From contig NZ_JBIMER010000008.1 of the NCBI RefSeq assembly GCF_051262515.1, positions 81,529 to 145,528 on the forward strand: a stretch of DNA of 64,000 bases. Reading direction: 5' to 3'. The notes beneath the pieces are model-generated. The model was not told where the DNA came from. It did no database searches and saw only the letters and a list, made by a program, of their open reading frames with translations. Position 1 is the stretch's first letter. The number at the start of each line of letters is the position of its first letter. Below, piece by piece: positions 1-7,175 of this stretch. The stretch comes from Arthrobacter_N sp051262515. Its GTDB lineage: Bacteria; Actinomycetota; Actinomycetes; Actinomycetales; Micrococcaceae. A program made the position numbers and the translations under genes.

Positions 1-372
1 CCCCCGGCGCACCATGTCCGGCGAATACCCGGTCACTGTGGGCAGCAGCTCCTCGGCCTGCCGCCGCAACGGGTAGTCCGGATCCGACCATTTCGCCACT
101 ACCCGTCCGAGCACTTCGACGATCTCCATGACCGGACGCTCGGCCAGGCAATCGACCTGGGCTTGGAGGAGCCGCCGACACACGAGGTCCACCAGAGCCG
201 GAGTCACGACCGGCATGCGGAGATCGACGGCGCCCCACGAGCGGGTTTCCCACGCGAGGCCGTCGAGCTCGGACTGGTTGAGTTGGGGCAGGAAGAAGCC
301 ATCGACGGCCGGCCCCGCGGCGGGCGGGCGGCCGGTGGGCGGCGGGACTTGCCGTTGTTCGGCGGCGGTCAT
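1..372 (-). CDS. Acyl-CoA reductase, LuxC-like (N-terminal part, runs off the window)
   Basis: An open frame starts with ATG at 372 on the minus strand and is still open at base 1, giving 124 residues. The visible part includes LNQSELDGLAWETRSWGAVD near the start and ELLPTVTGYSPDMV near the edge, which resembles the N-terminus of LuxC-type long-chain acyl-CoA/acyl-protein reductases. In that family the enzyme takes an acyl group from the LuxE partner and reduces it to an aldehyde with NADPH. The ATG lies only 5 bases after the stop of the LuxE-like gene, so the two are almost certainly co-transcribed. The catalytic Cys region is outside the window, so activity cannot be judged. Family assignment rests on the N-terminus and the LuxE neighbour. 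Confidence 0.7.
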   Translation of the reverse strand, partial: MTAAEQRQVPPPTGRPPAAGPAVDGFFLPQLNQSELDGLAWETRSWGAVDLRMPVVTPALVDLVCRRLLQAQVDCLAERPVMEIVEVLGRVVAKWSDPDYPLRRQAEELLPTVTGYSPDMVRRG

Positions 373-377
373 GGCGA

Positions 378-1574
378 TCAGCTCCGGTTCGCACCGAGGA
401 TTTCGTCCAAGGCGATCGAGCATCCGCGGGATTCGGTTCCCTCGGCACGGCCACGGAGGACGAATTCGGTCGCGGCTTCCCGACCGGGATCCGGTGCGAC
501 CAGGTGGCCGACGTCCTCGGCCAGAACCGCTAGGCACGATCCCCGGTTGGCCAGATCGTAGTGGACAATCAGGCCCCTCTGCCCAGGCTCCACGGACGCC
601 CCGGTCTCCGGGTCCACCACACGGATCCGCGTCCACGCCGGGACGCCCTTGCGGCGGGTCCGGACGCCGGTTCCCTCCCAGCCGTCGCGGAGTGCGGTGT
701 CGTAGTACTGGGAGCTGATCTCGGTCATCCCGTAGTAGTTGACGCACCGGGACTCGGGAAGTCCGAGGAGCCGCCCGAACCGCGCGCGCAGGTCCTCGGC
801 GGACACCTCCCGGGAGCGTCCCTTGTACCCTCCGGTGTCCAGCAGGCGGCTCCCCGCCGGCAGGCGGAAGGCAAGTCCCTCGTTGTCGAAGGCGTCCAGC
901 AAATGCACGTAGGCGAAGGAGGCGCCCAGCAGCGCGACGGGCTCCCCCGCTTCCTCGGCCTCCCGCAGGACCGCCGCCACGCGCCGCACGTCGAGGCGGT
1001 CGTTCTCCATGAAGTGGGTGCTGCCCGTTGCCCCGAAGAAATCAACCAGGCGGCCGAAGAAGTACGCGAGCGAGGAATGCGGCTGCTCCCCGGGGCGGGC
1101 GTTGAGCACCAGCAGGCGGATGCGTTTCCGGTCCGGCAGGAAGTAATGCTCAAATCCCGCGCGCAGCGACGCGTCGTACAAGTGGAGGTGCGGATGGTGG
1201 TTGCGCCCCCGCTGGGTGGGGTCGGTGCTGCCGCTGGTCATGAAGACCGCCGCCGCGTCCTCCGGTGGCTCGCACGCGAGAGTGAGCTGCTTGAACGCGG
1301 CCAACGGCACAGCGGGGATCTGTTCCCAGCTGGTGATCCTCCCCGGTTCCGCGCGGCGCGAGCGGCAAAAGCGCCGGTAGGCCTTGTTGTGGCGGTATTG
1401 GTGCTCGAACAACTCGAGCGCGAGTCCCCCGAATTCTGCCTCCGCGTCGCTCCCGCCGGCGCCGCCCCCGCCGCCGGTTTCCGACGGTGCGGCACCGCGT
1501 TCGACGAATGCCTGGATCCGCAGATCCAGGCTGTCGCGTTCCTCGGCCGCGGCCGGCTCCGCGTCGGCGGTCAT
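378..1574 (-). CDS. LuxE-like acyl-protein synthetase
   Basis: This 398-residue protein belongs to the LuxE/PaaK-like part of the adenylate-forming superfamily, which activates a carboxylate with ATP and passes it to a protein or reductase partner. The sequence shows the phosphate-loop-like VFMTSGSTDPTQRG at about residues 110-124 and the LuxE signature CVNYYGMTEISSQYYD in the C-terminal half. The start ATG overlaps the stop of the upstream symporter (ATGA type), and a LuxC-like gene follows 5 bases downstream. LuxE plus LuxC is the fatty-acid reductase module of bioluminescence, but no luciferase gene is visible. The riboswitch upstream suggests the substrate is related to thiamine salvage rather than to light, which is inference. 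Confidence 0.8.
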   Translation of the reverse strand: MTADAEPAAAEERDSLDLRIQAFVERGAAPSETGGGGGAGGSDAEAEFGGLALELFEHQYRHNKAYRRFCRSRRAEPGRITSWEQIPAVPLAAFKQLTLACEPPEDAAAVFMTSGSTDPTQRGRNHHPHLHLYDASLRAGFEHYFLPDRKRIRLLVLNARPGEQPHSSLAYFFGRLVDFFGATGSTHFMENDRLDVRRVAAVLREAEEAGEPVALLGASFAYVHLLDAFDNEGLAFRLPAGSRLLDTGGYKGRSREVSAEDLRARFGRLLGLPESRCVNYYGMTEISSQYYDTALRDGWEGTGVRTRRKGVPAWTRIRVVDPETGASVEPGQRGLIVHYDLANRGSCLAVLAEDVGHLVAPDPGREAATEFVLRGRAEGTESRGCSIALDEILGANRS

Positions 1575-3034
1575 CGGACCGTCTCCGGCGCATCGGCGGC
1601 GGATGGCCCCGGCCGTTGCGGCGACGTCAATGGCGTGGCCAACGCACCAATGCCCTCCATGTCCCGGCTCCGTCCGGACGCCAGGGAAACCACGACGGTG
1701 ACCAGTGCGGAGGCGAACAGCGCGGCGAGGAACGGGGGAAGCGCGAGTCCCTCCGCGAAGGTCGCAACGGCAATGGCCTCGGGAAGGCTACCGCCGACCG
1801 CGAAACCGTACCCGAGGGCGGCCACGAGGCCGGCCACCGAACCGCTGACCGCGCCGCCCGGCGTCGAACGGCGCCACAGCCCCAGCAACGCGGGCACGAT
1901 GGTGGCCGCGCAGAACAGGTCTGCTATGAGGAAAAGACGCAGCACCGAGAAGCCCTGGAACGCGACGAGTACCGGGATGACCGTGAACACTGCCGTTGCG
2001 ATGCGTCCACCGGTGAGCCCCATGGAAGGGGTGTGCGTGACGGCAACCGCGGCGAGTCCGTTCTGCAGCGTGTCCACGGTGGATGCCACCAGCGCGAGGG
2101 TGAGCATGAGGACCAGCGCGAGAACCCATTGGGGCTGGAAATCCAGCAGGGCGAAGAAGGGTGCGGGCGGTTCGCCGAGGGAGACGCCATAGGCCGCCGC
2201 GAGCAGACCGACCATGCCCGCGGCGAAAACGACGGGAAAGCGCGTCACGGCCCCGAGGACCGCTCCGCGGCCCAGCGCACGCCCGTCCCGGGCCGCCCAC
2301 ACCCGCTGCCAGTAGCCGTTGTGGAAGAGGGTGGTTGCCGTCACCGCCACGACGAGCGTCAGTGCCGCCTCGACGCCCGTCAGGTCCACGGCGAACAACG
2401 CCGGATCCATCGGCGCGGCTTCCCGCGACAGTCCGCCGAAGAGCAGTGCGCCGACGACTATCAGCAGGGGAAACAACAGCCAGGATTGCCACCGGTCGGT
2501 CCGGATGGAGGCGCGGAGGCCCCCATAGGCCGTATAGAGAACGGTGATGAGCGCGACCGCGGCAATGCCGACCCGCGGATCCATGCTGGACAGGCGTCCG
2601 AGCACGGCGCCAACGGCGGTCAGTTCAGCTGCCAACGCCACCAGCATGTACAAGACGGAGATGCCGAGCACGTAAACGTGCATGGTGCGGCCGTAGCGGA
2701 TCCGGACGAATTCGATCAGGCTGTGCCCCTCGGGAACCAGCGCCCGCAACCGCCGTCCCACGAAGACGAGGCCGAACAGGGGAACCGTGATCGCCACGGC
2801 GTACCCCAGGACGCCGGCCAGCCCCACTGAAGCGCCGACCTCGGGCGCCGCGAAGAGTATCCAGGCCCCGACGCCCGAGGCAAAAAACGACAGCCCCAGT
2901 CCAAGTCCGCCCTGGCTGCCGCGTGCCACCGTGAACTGTTCGAGGTCGCGGTCCCGGCCCACGGCCAGCCCAACCCACGCGAAAACACCGAGAACGCCCG
3001 CCAAAATTGCGATGGTCGTGGAAACACCAAGCAT
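1571..3034 (-). CDS. Sodium:solute symporter (SSS family), ThiV-like by context
   Basis: This 487-residue, strongly hydrophobic protein of about 12-13 membrane segments matches the sodium:solute symporter fold. Typical SSS features are the N-terminal FFASGVGAWILFAAPEVGA stretch (about residues 50-68) and the YTAYGGLRASIRTDRWQ loop. Such carriers import an organic solute with sodium across the cytoplasmic membrane. The ATG at 3034 lies 4 bases from the closing stem of a TPP riboswitch. Comparative-genomics work has proposed TPP-controlled SSS members (ThiV) as uptake systems for thiamine precursors such as HMP. It is the first gene of a unit with the LuxE- and LuxC-like genes. Substrate is inferred from the riboswitch only. 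Confidence 0.8.
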   Translation of the reverse strand: MLGVSTTIAILAGVLGVFAWVGLAVGRDRDLEQFTVARGSQGGLGLGLSFFASGVGAWILFAAPEVGASVGLAGVLGYAVAITVPLFGLVFVGRRLRALVPEGHSLIEFVRIRYGRTMHVYVLGISVLYMLVALAAELTAVGAVLGRLSSMDPRVGIAAVALITVLYTAYGGLRASIRTDRWQSWLLFPLLIVVGALLFGGLSREAAPMDPALFAVDLTGVEAALTLVVAVTATTLFHNGYWQRVWAARDGRALGRGAVLGAVTRFPVVFAAGMVGLLAAAYGVSLGEPPAPFFALLDFQPQWVLALVLMLTLALVASTVDTLQNGLAAVAVTHTPSMGLTGGRIATAVFTVIPVLVAFQGFSVLRLFLIADLFCAATIVPALLGLWRRSTPGGAVSGSVAGLVAALGYGFAVGGSLPEAIAVATFAEGLALPPFLAALFASALVTVVVSLASGRSRDMEGIGALATPLTSPQRPGPSAADAPETVR

Positions 3035-3038
3035 GAAT

Positions 3039-3125
3039 GCTCATCCCTTCGCCGGCATTACCCGGACAGGTTCATGCGGTCGGCGACGTCGTCATTCGCC
3101 CTCTCAGCCCGGTTCGTACCCGAGC
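3039..3125 (-). promoter_or_regulatory. TPP riboswitch (THI element)
   Basis: On the minus strand the conserved blocks of the TPP aptamer appear in order: GGGCTGAGAGGGC, then TGAACCTGTCCGGGTAATG, then GCCGGCGAAGGGATG. GCTC at the 5' end pairs with GAGC at the 3' end as a short P1 stem. The element ends 4 bases before the symporter ATG. The AAGGGA inside the aptamer's 3' strand lies about 9 bases from the ATG and looks like the Shine-Dalgarno, which suggests that TPP binding blocks translation. The motif is highly diagnostic. Confidence 0.93.
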
Positions 3126-3144
3126 TCCCGCTCTACACGACTCG

Positions 3145-3173
3145 ACTGTAGTCGCGCCGCTGCCCGCCTCCAA
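3145..3173 (-). promoter_or_regulatory. Likely promoter of the TPP-riboswitch operon
   Basis: On the minus strand a -35-like TTGGAG (3168-3173) and a -10-like TACAGT (3145-3150) are separated by 17 bases. Transcription would begin near 3138, about 13 bases before the aptamer. The site lies between the ect terminator and the riboswitch, so the operon is probably transcribed independently of ectABCD. Confidence 0.5.
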
Positions 3174-3237
3174 ACCGGAATTCGTCAAGCGTTCGAGGCT
3201 TGGGATCGGTTCGCGGGCATGTTACTGGCCTACGCGC

Positions 3238-3281
3238 CGCTGGCCGTTCCCGGGGACATCGAACCCCGAAAACGGCCAGCG
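3238..3281 (-). terminator. Terminator-like hairpin after ectD
   Basis: CGCTGGCCGTT (3238-3248) pairs perfectly with AACGGCCAGCG (3271-3281), and a CCGGGG/CCCCG pair extends the stem inward. It lies just downstream of the ectD stop and upstream of the riboswitch promoter, so it most likely ends the ectoine operon. No clear U-tract is present, which is common in high-GC actinobacteria. Confidence 0.65.
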
Positions 3282-3302
3282 GGCGCACCGCCGTCGCACT
3301 GT

Positions 3303-4202
3303 CTAGCCCGCGGGCGTGAAGTCCCGGACTCCGATGTAGTCCGGGCGCGGCTCGGCCGCGCCGAACGGCTCCACCAGGGTGTTCTCGACGCTGTTGAACA
3401 CGATGAACACGTTGGAGCGTGGGTACGGCGTCACGTTGCCGTTGGAGGCATGCATGCAGTTCGAGTCGAACATGATCGCCCCGCCGGCCTTGCCCTCGAG
3501 GACGTCGATCCCGTATTCGTCGGCGAACCGGGTCAGCGTCTCCTTGTCCGGGGTGCCGGCGCCCTGCATGACCAGCGACGCCTTGTAGTTGTCCTCCGGG
3601 GTCTCTCCCCCGCACGAGATGTACTTCTTGTGCGAACCGGGCATGATCATCAGCGGCCCGTTGTAGGAGTAGTTGTCCGTCAACGAAATCGAGACGCTCA
3701 CCGCGCGCGGGGTGGGCATCCCGTCCTCGGCGTGCCAGGTCTCGAAGTCCGAGTGCCAGGAGAACTCCTTGCCCTCGAAGCCGGGCTTGAAGTTCACCCG
3801 GGACTGGTGGATGTAGACGTCCGAGCCCAGGATCTGCCGGGCGCGTTCCACCACCCGCGGGTCGTTGGCGATCTTCCGCATGACCGCGCTGGTGCGGTGC
3901 ACGTCGAAGATCGAGCGCACCTCCTGCGACTTCGCCTCGACGATGGTGCGGTCGTCGGCGCGGACGGTCGGGTCCTCGGACAGCCGGCTCAGTTCGCCCC
4001 GGAGCGTCTCCAGCTCGTCGGCGGTGATGAGCTGGTCGATGGCCAGGTAGCCCTTGGACTCGAAACCCTCGAGGGTCCCCGCGTCCATGGGACCGTCGGT
4101 GGCGGATCCCCAGACCACGGGACCGGTCCGGTCCAGCACCTTGTAGTCGCTGCCTGTTCGTGTTGGATACTGGTCGTGTAGGCGACTCAGTGTCTCCGTC
4201 AT
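3303..4202 (-). CDS. ectD: Ectoine 5-hydroxylase
   Basis: EctD is a cytoplasmic Fe(II)/2-oxoglutarate dioxygenase that converts ectoine to 5-hydroxyectoine. The 299-residue protein carries the family signature FSWHSDFETWHAEDG, with iron ligands His150 and Asp152, and the third ligand in CMHASNGN (His251). Arg262 in PRSN fits the 2-oxoglutarate contact. The start MTETLSRL at 4202 is chosen because a GAGGAGGAA ribosome site sits just upstream; an open frame continues 36 codons further up but without conservation. It is the last gene of ectABCD, 136 bases after ectC, with a hairpin in the gap. The gene appears intact. Confidence 0.97.
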   Translation of the reverse strand: MTETLSRLHDQYPTRTGSDYKVLDRTGPVVWGSATDGPMDAGTLEGFESKGYLAIDQLITADELETLRGELSRLSEDPTVRADDRTIVEAKSQEVRSIFDVHRTSAVMRKIANDPRVVERARQILGSDVYIHQSRVNFKPGFEGKEFSWHSDFETWHAEDGMPTPRAVSVSISLTDNYSYNGPLMIMPGSHKKYISCGGETPEDNYKASLVMQGAGTPDKETLTRFADEYGIDVLEGKAGGAIMFDSNCMHASNGNVTPYPRSNVFIVFNSVENTLVEPFGAAEPRPDYIGVRDFTPAG

Positions 4203-4251
4203 GTCCGTTCCTCCTCGGTTGTTGCCGGTCTGCGCCGTACCGCGCAGACAC

Positions 4252-4279
4252 CAATGTGCCGGACCTTTCGGGCCGGCAC
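4252..4279 (-). repeat. Hairpin in the ectC-ectD gap
   Basis: ATGTGCCGG (4252-4260) and CCGGCACAT (4271-4279) are perfectly complementary, and the loop closes further with CC/GG around a tetraloop. The structure lies in the 136-base ectC-ectD spacer. It could act as a partial terminator or an RNA-stability element that sets the hydroxyectoine/ectoine ratio. Confidence 0.6.
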
Positions 4280-4338
4280 ATCGTTGCTGCCCAGCCTTGC
4301 GGATGGGCAAATCCTTGGGGGCGCTGCCCCGGCGCGGG

Positions 4339-4743
4339 TTATGAGACCGGCGCGGGCTCCTCGACGATCAGCGGGTAGACGCCGTTCTCGTCGTGCACTT
4401 CGCGGCCCGTGACCGGCGGGTTGAAGACGCAGGCCATGCGCAACTCGCTGGTGGCGCGCACCGTGTGCTTCTCGTTGCCGTTCAGCAGGTACATGGTGCC
4501 GTCGCGCAGGTCGTGGACCTCGCCGGTGGTCTCATCCGTCAGCGTTCCCTCGCCCTGGACGCAGTACACGGCCTCGATGTGGTTGGCGTAGTGGAACGTC
4601 GACGTCGTGCCGGCGTAGATCACGGTGTCGTGGAACGAGAAACCGACGCCCTCCCCGGACAGCACCATGCGGCGGCTGCGCCAGGTGTCGGACTTGATGT
4701 CGCGGTCGGTGTCGTTGAGGTCGTTCAACTGGGTAACAAGCAT
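4339..4743 (-). CDS. ectC: L-ectoine synthase
   Basis: EctC is a cupin-fold dehydratase that cyclises N-gamma-acetyl-L-2,4-diaminobutyrate to ectoine in the cytoplasm. The 134 residues match the usual family length. The protein shows the cupin core with IYAGTTSTFHYANHIEAVYC (about residues 42-61), which supplies the metal ligands Glu and Tyr, and a later NGNEKHTVRA with the conserved His. An AAAGGAG ribosome site lies 6-7 bases before the ATG at 4743. The gene is third in ectABCD, separated from ectB by a spacer with a perfect palindrome. No defects are seen. Confidence 0.97.
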   Translation of the reverse strand: MLVTQLNDLNDTDRDIKSDTWRSRRMVLSGEGVGFSFHDTVIYAGTTSTFHYANHIEAVYCVQGEGTLTDETTGEVHDLRDGTMYLLNGNEKHTVRATSELRMACVFNPPVTGREVHDENGVYPLIVEEPAPVS

Positions 4744-4766
4744 GGTGCTCCTTTGGTTCTGGGGTT

Positions 4767-4794
4767 CCCGGGCCGCCGCGCGCGGCGGCCCGGG
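4767..4794. repeat. Perfect 28-base palindrome in the ectB-ectC gap
   Basis: The half CCCGGGCCGCCGCG (4767-4780) is followed at once by its exact reverse complement (4781-4794). The RNA would fold into a very stable GC hairpin between ectB and ectC. It may be an attenuator or a processing/stability element; both genes are co-oriented, so a full terminator here would be surprising. Confidence 0.7.
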
Positions 4795-4815
4795 CAGGCG
4801 GGTTCCGGCGTCGTG

Positions 4816-6084
4816 CTAGACCGTGGCGAGCGCGGGGGCGCCCACGGCGACGCGCGTGGCGTCTGTCAGGATCTGCAGGCCGCGGTTCAGGTCGGCGTCG
4901 CTGATGGTCAGCGCCGGCATGAGCTTGAGGACCTCGTCGTCCGGTCCCGAGGTCTCCACCAGGAGACCGCGGCGGAACGACTCGGCTGCCACGAGGCCGG
5001 CGGTGGACTTGTCCGGGAAGCGCACTCCGGCGAGCAGGCCGCGTCCGCGGACGGATGCGCCTTCGACCGAGGCGGCCAACGCGTCCAGTCCGCGGTGCAG
5101 CGTGGCGATGGTGCCGGCGACCTGGTTCTGGAAGTCGTCGTTGGCCCAGTAGTTCTCCAGCGCCGCGGTGGCGGTGATGAACGCGGGGTTGTGGCCGCGG
5201 AAGGTGCCGTTGTGCTCGCCCGGGCCCCAGACGTCCAGTTCGCGGCGGAACAGGGTGAGCGCCATCGGCAGGCCGAAGCCGGAGATGGACTTGGAGAGGC
5301 ACACGATGTCCGGCTCGATGCCGGCTTCCTCGAAGCTGAAGAACGTGCCCGTGCGGCCGCAGCCGGCCTGCACGTCGTCGACGATCAGCAGGATCTCGTG
5401 CTTCTTGCACAGGTCGGAGAGTCCGCGGAGCCAGCCGGCGCGCGCGGCGTTGAGGCCACCCTCGCCCTGAACGGTCTCGACGATGATGGCCGCCGGCTTG
5501 TCCACGCCCGAGCCGCTGTCCTCGAGGACGCGCTCCAGCCACAGGAAATCTGCCGTCTCGCCGTCGAAGTAGTCGTCGTACGGAATCTTGGAGCTGTTGG
5601 TCAGCGGGATGCCGGCGCCCTTGCGCTTCATCGAGTTGCCGGTGACGGACAGCGAGCCCAGCGTCATGCCGTGGAAGGCATTCGTGAAGGAGAGGATGTG
5701 CTGGCGGCCGGTGACCTTGCGGGCCAGCTTGAGGGCCGCCTCAACGGTGTTGGTCCCTGTCGGGCCGGGGAACATGACCTTGTAGTCCAGGTTGCGCGGC
5801 TCCAGGATGAGGCGCTGGAACGTCTCGAGGAACGTGCGCTTCGCCGGCGTCTTCATGTCGAGCGAATGCACGACGGCGCCGCTCGCCAGGTAGTCCATCA
5901 GCGGCGCCAGCAGCTTCGGGTTGTTGTGGCCGTAGTTGAGGGCGCCGGCTCCGGAGAAGAAGTCCAGGTAGTCGGTGCCGTCCTCGGCGGTCATGGTGCT
6001 GCCGGAGGAGTGCGTGAACACTGCCGGCCAGCTGCGGCAGTAGCCGCGGACCTCGGACTCGAGCGTCTCGAAAATGTCAGTCAT
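4816..6084 (-). CDS. ectB: Diaminobutyrate-2-oxoglutarate transaminase
   Basis: EctB is a PLP-dependent class III aminotransferase that makes L-2,4-diaminobutyrate from aspartate semialdehyde and glutamate, the first step of ectoine synthesis. The 422-residue protein has the family's usual length. It contains GPTGTNTVEAALKLAR (about 107-122), the cofactor Asp in LLIVDDVQAGCGRTG (about 232-246), and the PLP lysine Lys265 in VCLSKSISGFG. AAGGGA precedes the ATG at 6084. The gene lies between ectA and ectC with 93- and 72-base spacers. It appears intact. Confidence 0.97.
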   Translation of the reverse strand: MTDIFETLESEVRGYCRSWPAVFTHSSGSTMTAEDGTDYLDFFSGAGALNYGHNNPKLLAPLMDYLASGAVVHSLDMKTPAKRTFLETFQRLILEPRNLDYKVMFPGPTGTNTVEAALKLARKVTGRQHILSFTNAFHGMTLGSLSVTGNSMKRKGAGIPLTNSSKIPYDDYFDGETADFLWLERVLEDSGSGVDKPAAIIVETVQGEGGLNAARAGWLRGLSDLCKKHEILLIVDDVQAGCGRTGTFFSFEEAGIEPDIVCLSKSISGFGLPMALTLFRRELDVWGPGEHNGTFRGHNPAFITATAALENYWANDDFQNQVAGTIATLHRGLDALAASVEGASVRGRGLLAGVRFPDKSTAGLVAAESFRRGLLVETSGPDDEVLKLMPALTISDADLNRGLQILTDATRVAVGAPALATV

Positions 6085-6177
6085 GGGAAATCCCTTCGGT
6101 GGTGGTGCGAGTGGCGCCGTGGACGGTGCGGAGGCAACGGCGTCGTACGGCGGTGGTGGAGTGGACGCGTGGTGCGG

Positions 6178-6735
6178 TCAGCGGGCGGATGCGCCGGTCA
6201 ACTGCAGTGCGCGCAGGTCCGCGTCGAGGCCGAGCGGGCCGATGCGGTACAGGTACTCGGTGTCGTGGCCGTCCGGGTAGAGATCCGGGGTGAAGAGCGG
6301 TTCGCGGTCGAAATCCGCTCCGTGCCGCTCGGCGAAACGGGTGAACAGGCGGTTGGAGGCCGCGTTGTCCGCCGTGATCGTGGTTTCCACGCGGTCGGCG
6401 CCGGCCCGGTGGGCCAGTTCGTCCAGCATGGCCGCGGCGAGGCCGCGTCCGCGCTGACTTTCGTCGACCGCGACCTGCCACACCATCAGCGTGCCGGGCT
6501 CGTCGGGGCGCATGTAGCCCGTGACGAAGCCACAGGGTTCGTCGGCCGCGGTGGCGACGATGGACGTCGCCGCGAAGTCGCGGCACCACAGGAGATAGGA
6601 GTAGGACGAGTTGAGGTCCAGGACCTCCGTGTCGCGTGCCATGCGCCAGAGCGCGTGGCCGTCGGTTGTATCTGGGTGGCGGAATTCTGCCTCGTGCCTC
6701 GGACGTGTCTGGGGTTCTTCGAGTTGGTCAGCCAT
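6178..6735 (-). CDS. ectA: L-2,4-diaminobutyrate acetyltransferase
   Basis: EctA is a GNAT acetyltransferase that transfers an acetyl group from acetyl-CoA to diaminobutyrate. The 185 residues show the EctA signature LDLNSSYSYLLWCRDFA (about 39-55) and the GNAT acetyl-CoA loop VDESQRGRGLAAAMLDEL (about 90-107), followed by TTITADNAASNRLF. It is the first gene of ectABCD. A promoter-like pair ends about 7 bases before the ATG, so the mRNA may have little or no leader. No Shine-Dalgarno is obvious, which agrees with that view. Confidence 0.96.
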   Translation of the reverse strand: MADQLEEPQTRPRHEAEFRHPDTTDGHALWRMARDTEVLDLNSSYSYLLWCRDFAATSIVATAADEPCGFVTGYMRPDEPGTLMVWQVAVDESQRGRGLAAAMLDELAHRAGADRVETTITADNAASNRLFTRFAERHGADFDREPLFTPDLYPDGHDTEYLYRIGPLGLDADLRALQLTGASAR

Positions 6736-6742
6736 CTATTCC

Positions 6743-6770
6743 AAGGTAGCGACCTGTGTGAGAACATCAA
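6743..6770 (-). promoter_or_regulatory. Candidate ectA promoter (near-leaderless)
   Basis: On the minus strand TTGATG (6765-6770) and TACCTT (6743-6748) are spaced by 16 bases. The -10-like box ends 7 bases before the ectA ATG at 6735, so transcription would start at or next to the start codon. This is a sequence inference; osmotic control of the unit is expected from ectoine biology but no known operator is recognised. Confidence 0.4.
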
Positions 6771-7175
6771 GCTGGGTCCGGGGTATTTGACACCATTTGG
6801 CGATATTTCGGCGGTCCGCGGCTCCGTCGAGCACCCCCGGGGATCGCCGGGTTGGCGCGGCTAGCGCGCTAGCGTAGTCACAACCCGGGCCCGCCTTCGC
6901 CATCGTTACCAAGCCGTTATATTTCGTAGCGTTCATCTTGCCGCTGGACGCCCTCACGGGGTAGCGTTCCCGCCCGCTTGCCGGGCAGAGGCGCTTACCG
7001 CGACGGCGTCCCGTCCGCCGACGCGCGGACTCGATTCGCGGCTGGTTTCGGGAACGAAAAACCCCTTTGCGTGCCACCGAAGACGCCTAGAGTGTGGGTA
7101 CGGCGCACCGCCCCCACGGACGGAGTGCGCCGCCGAAGCGGGCGTGGCGCTCGCTGCACGATTCCAGGAGGAGCT
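6771..7175. other. Intergenic region between ectA and the divergent broken hydrolase
   Basis: About 400 bases separate the two divergently oriented genes. It carries the ectA promoter at one end and an AGGAGGAG-like ribosome site for the hydrolase remnant at about 7165-7172. A CGCTAGCGCGCTAGCG-like short repeat is near 6860-6876. I see no conserved protein or RNA gene. Confidence 0.5.

Noticed and set aside
378..1574. A bioluminescence (lux) operon
   Set aside because: LuxE- and LuxC-like genes are present but there is no LuxA/LuxB, and the unit is headed by a TPP riboswitch and a symporter.
561..2830. Very long plus-strand frames opposite the LuxE-like and symporter genes
   Set aside because: They are shadows of the minus-strand genes: no family motifs, no ribosome sites, and codon use typical of reverse frames in GC-rich DNA.
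4393..6864. An 823-codon plus-strand frame across ectA, ectB and ectC
   Set aside because: It is the complement of three clearly conserved ect genes and has no recognisable domain.
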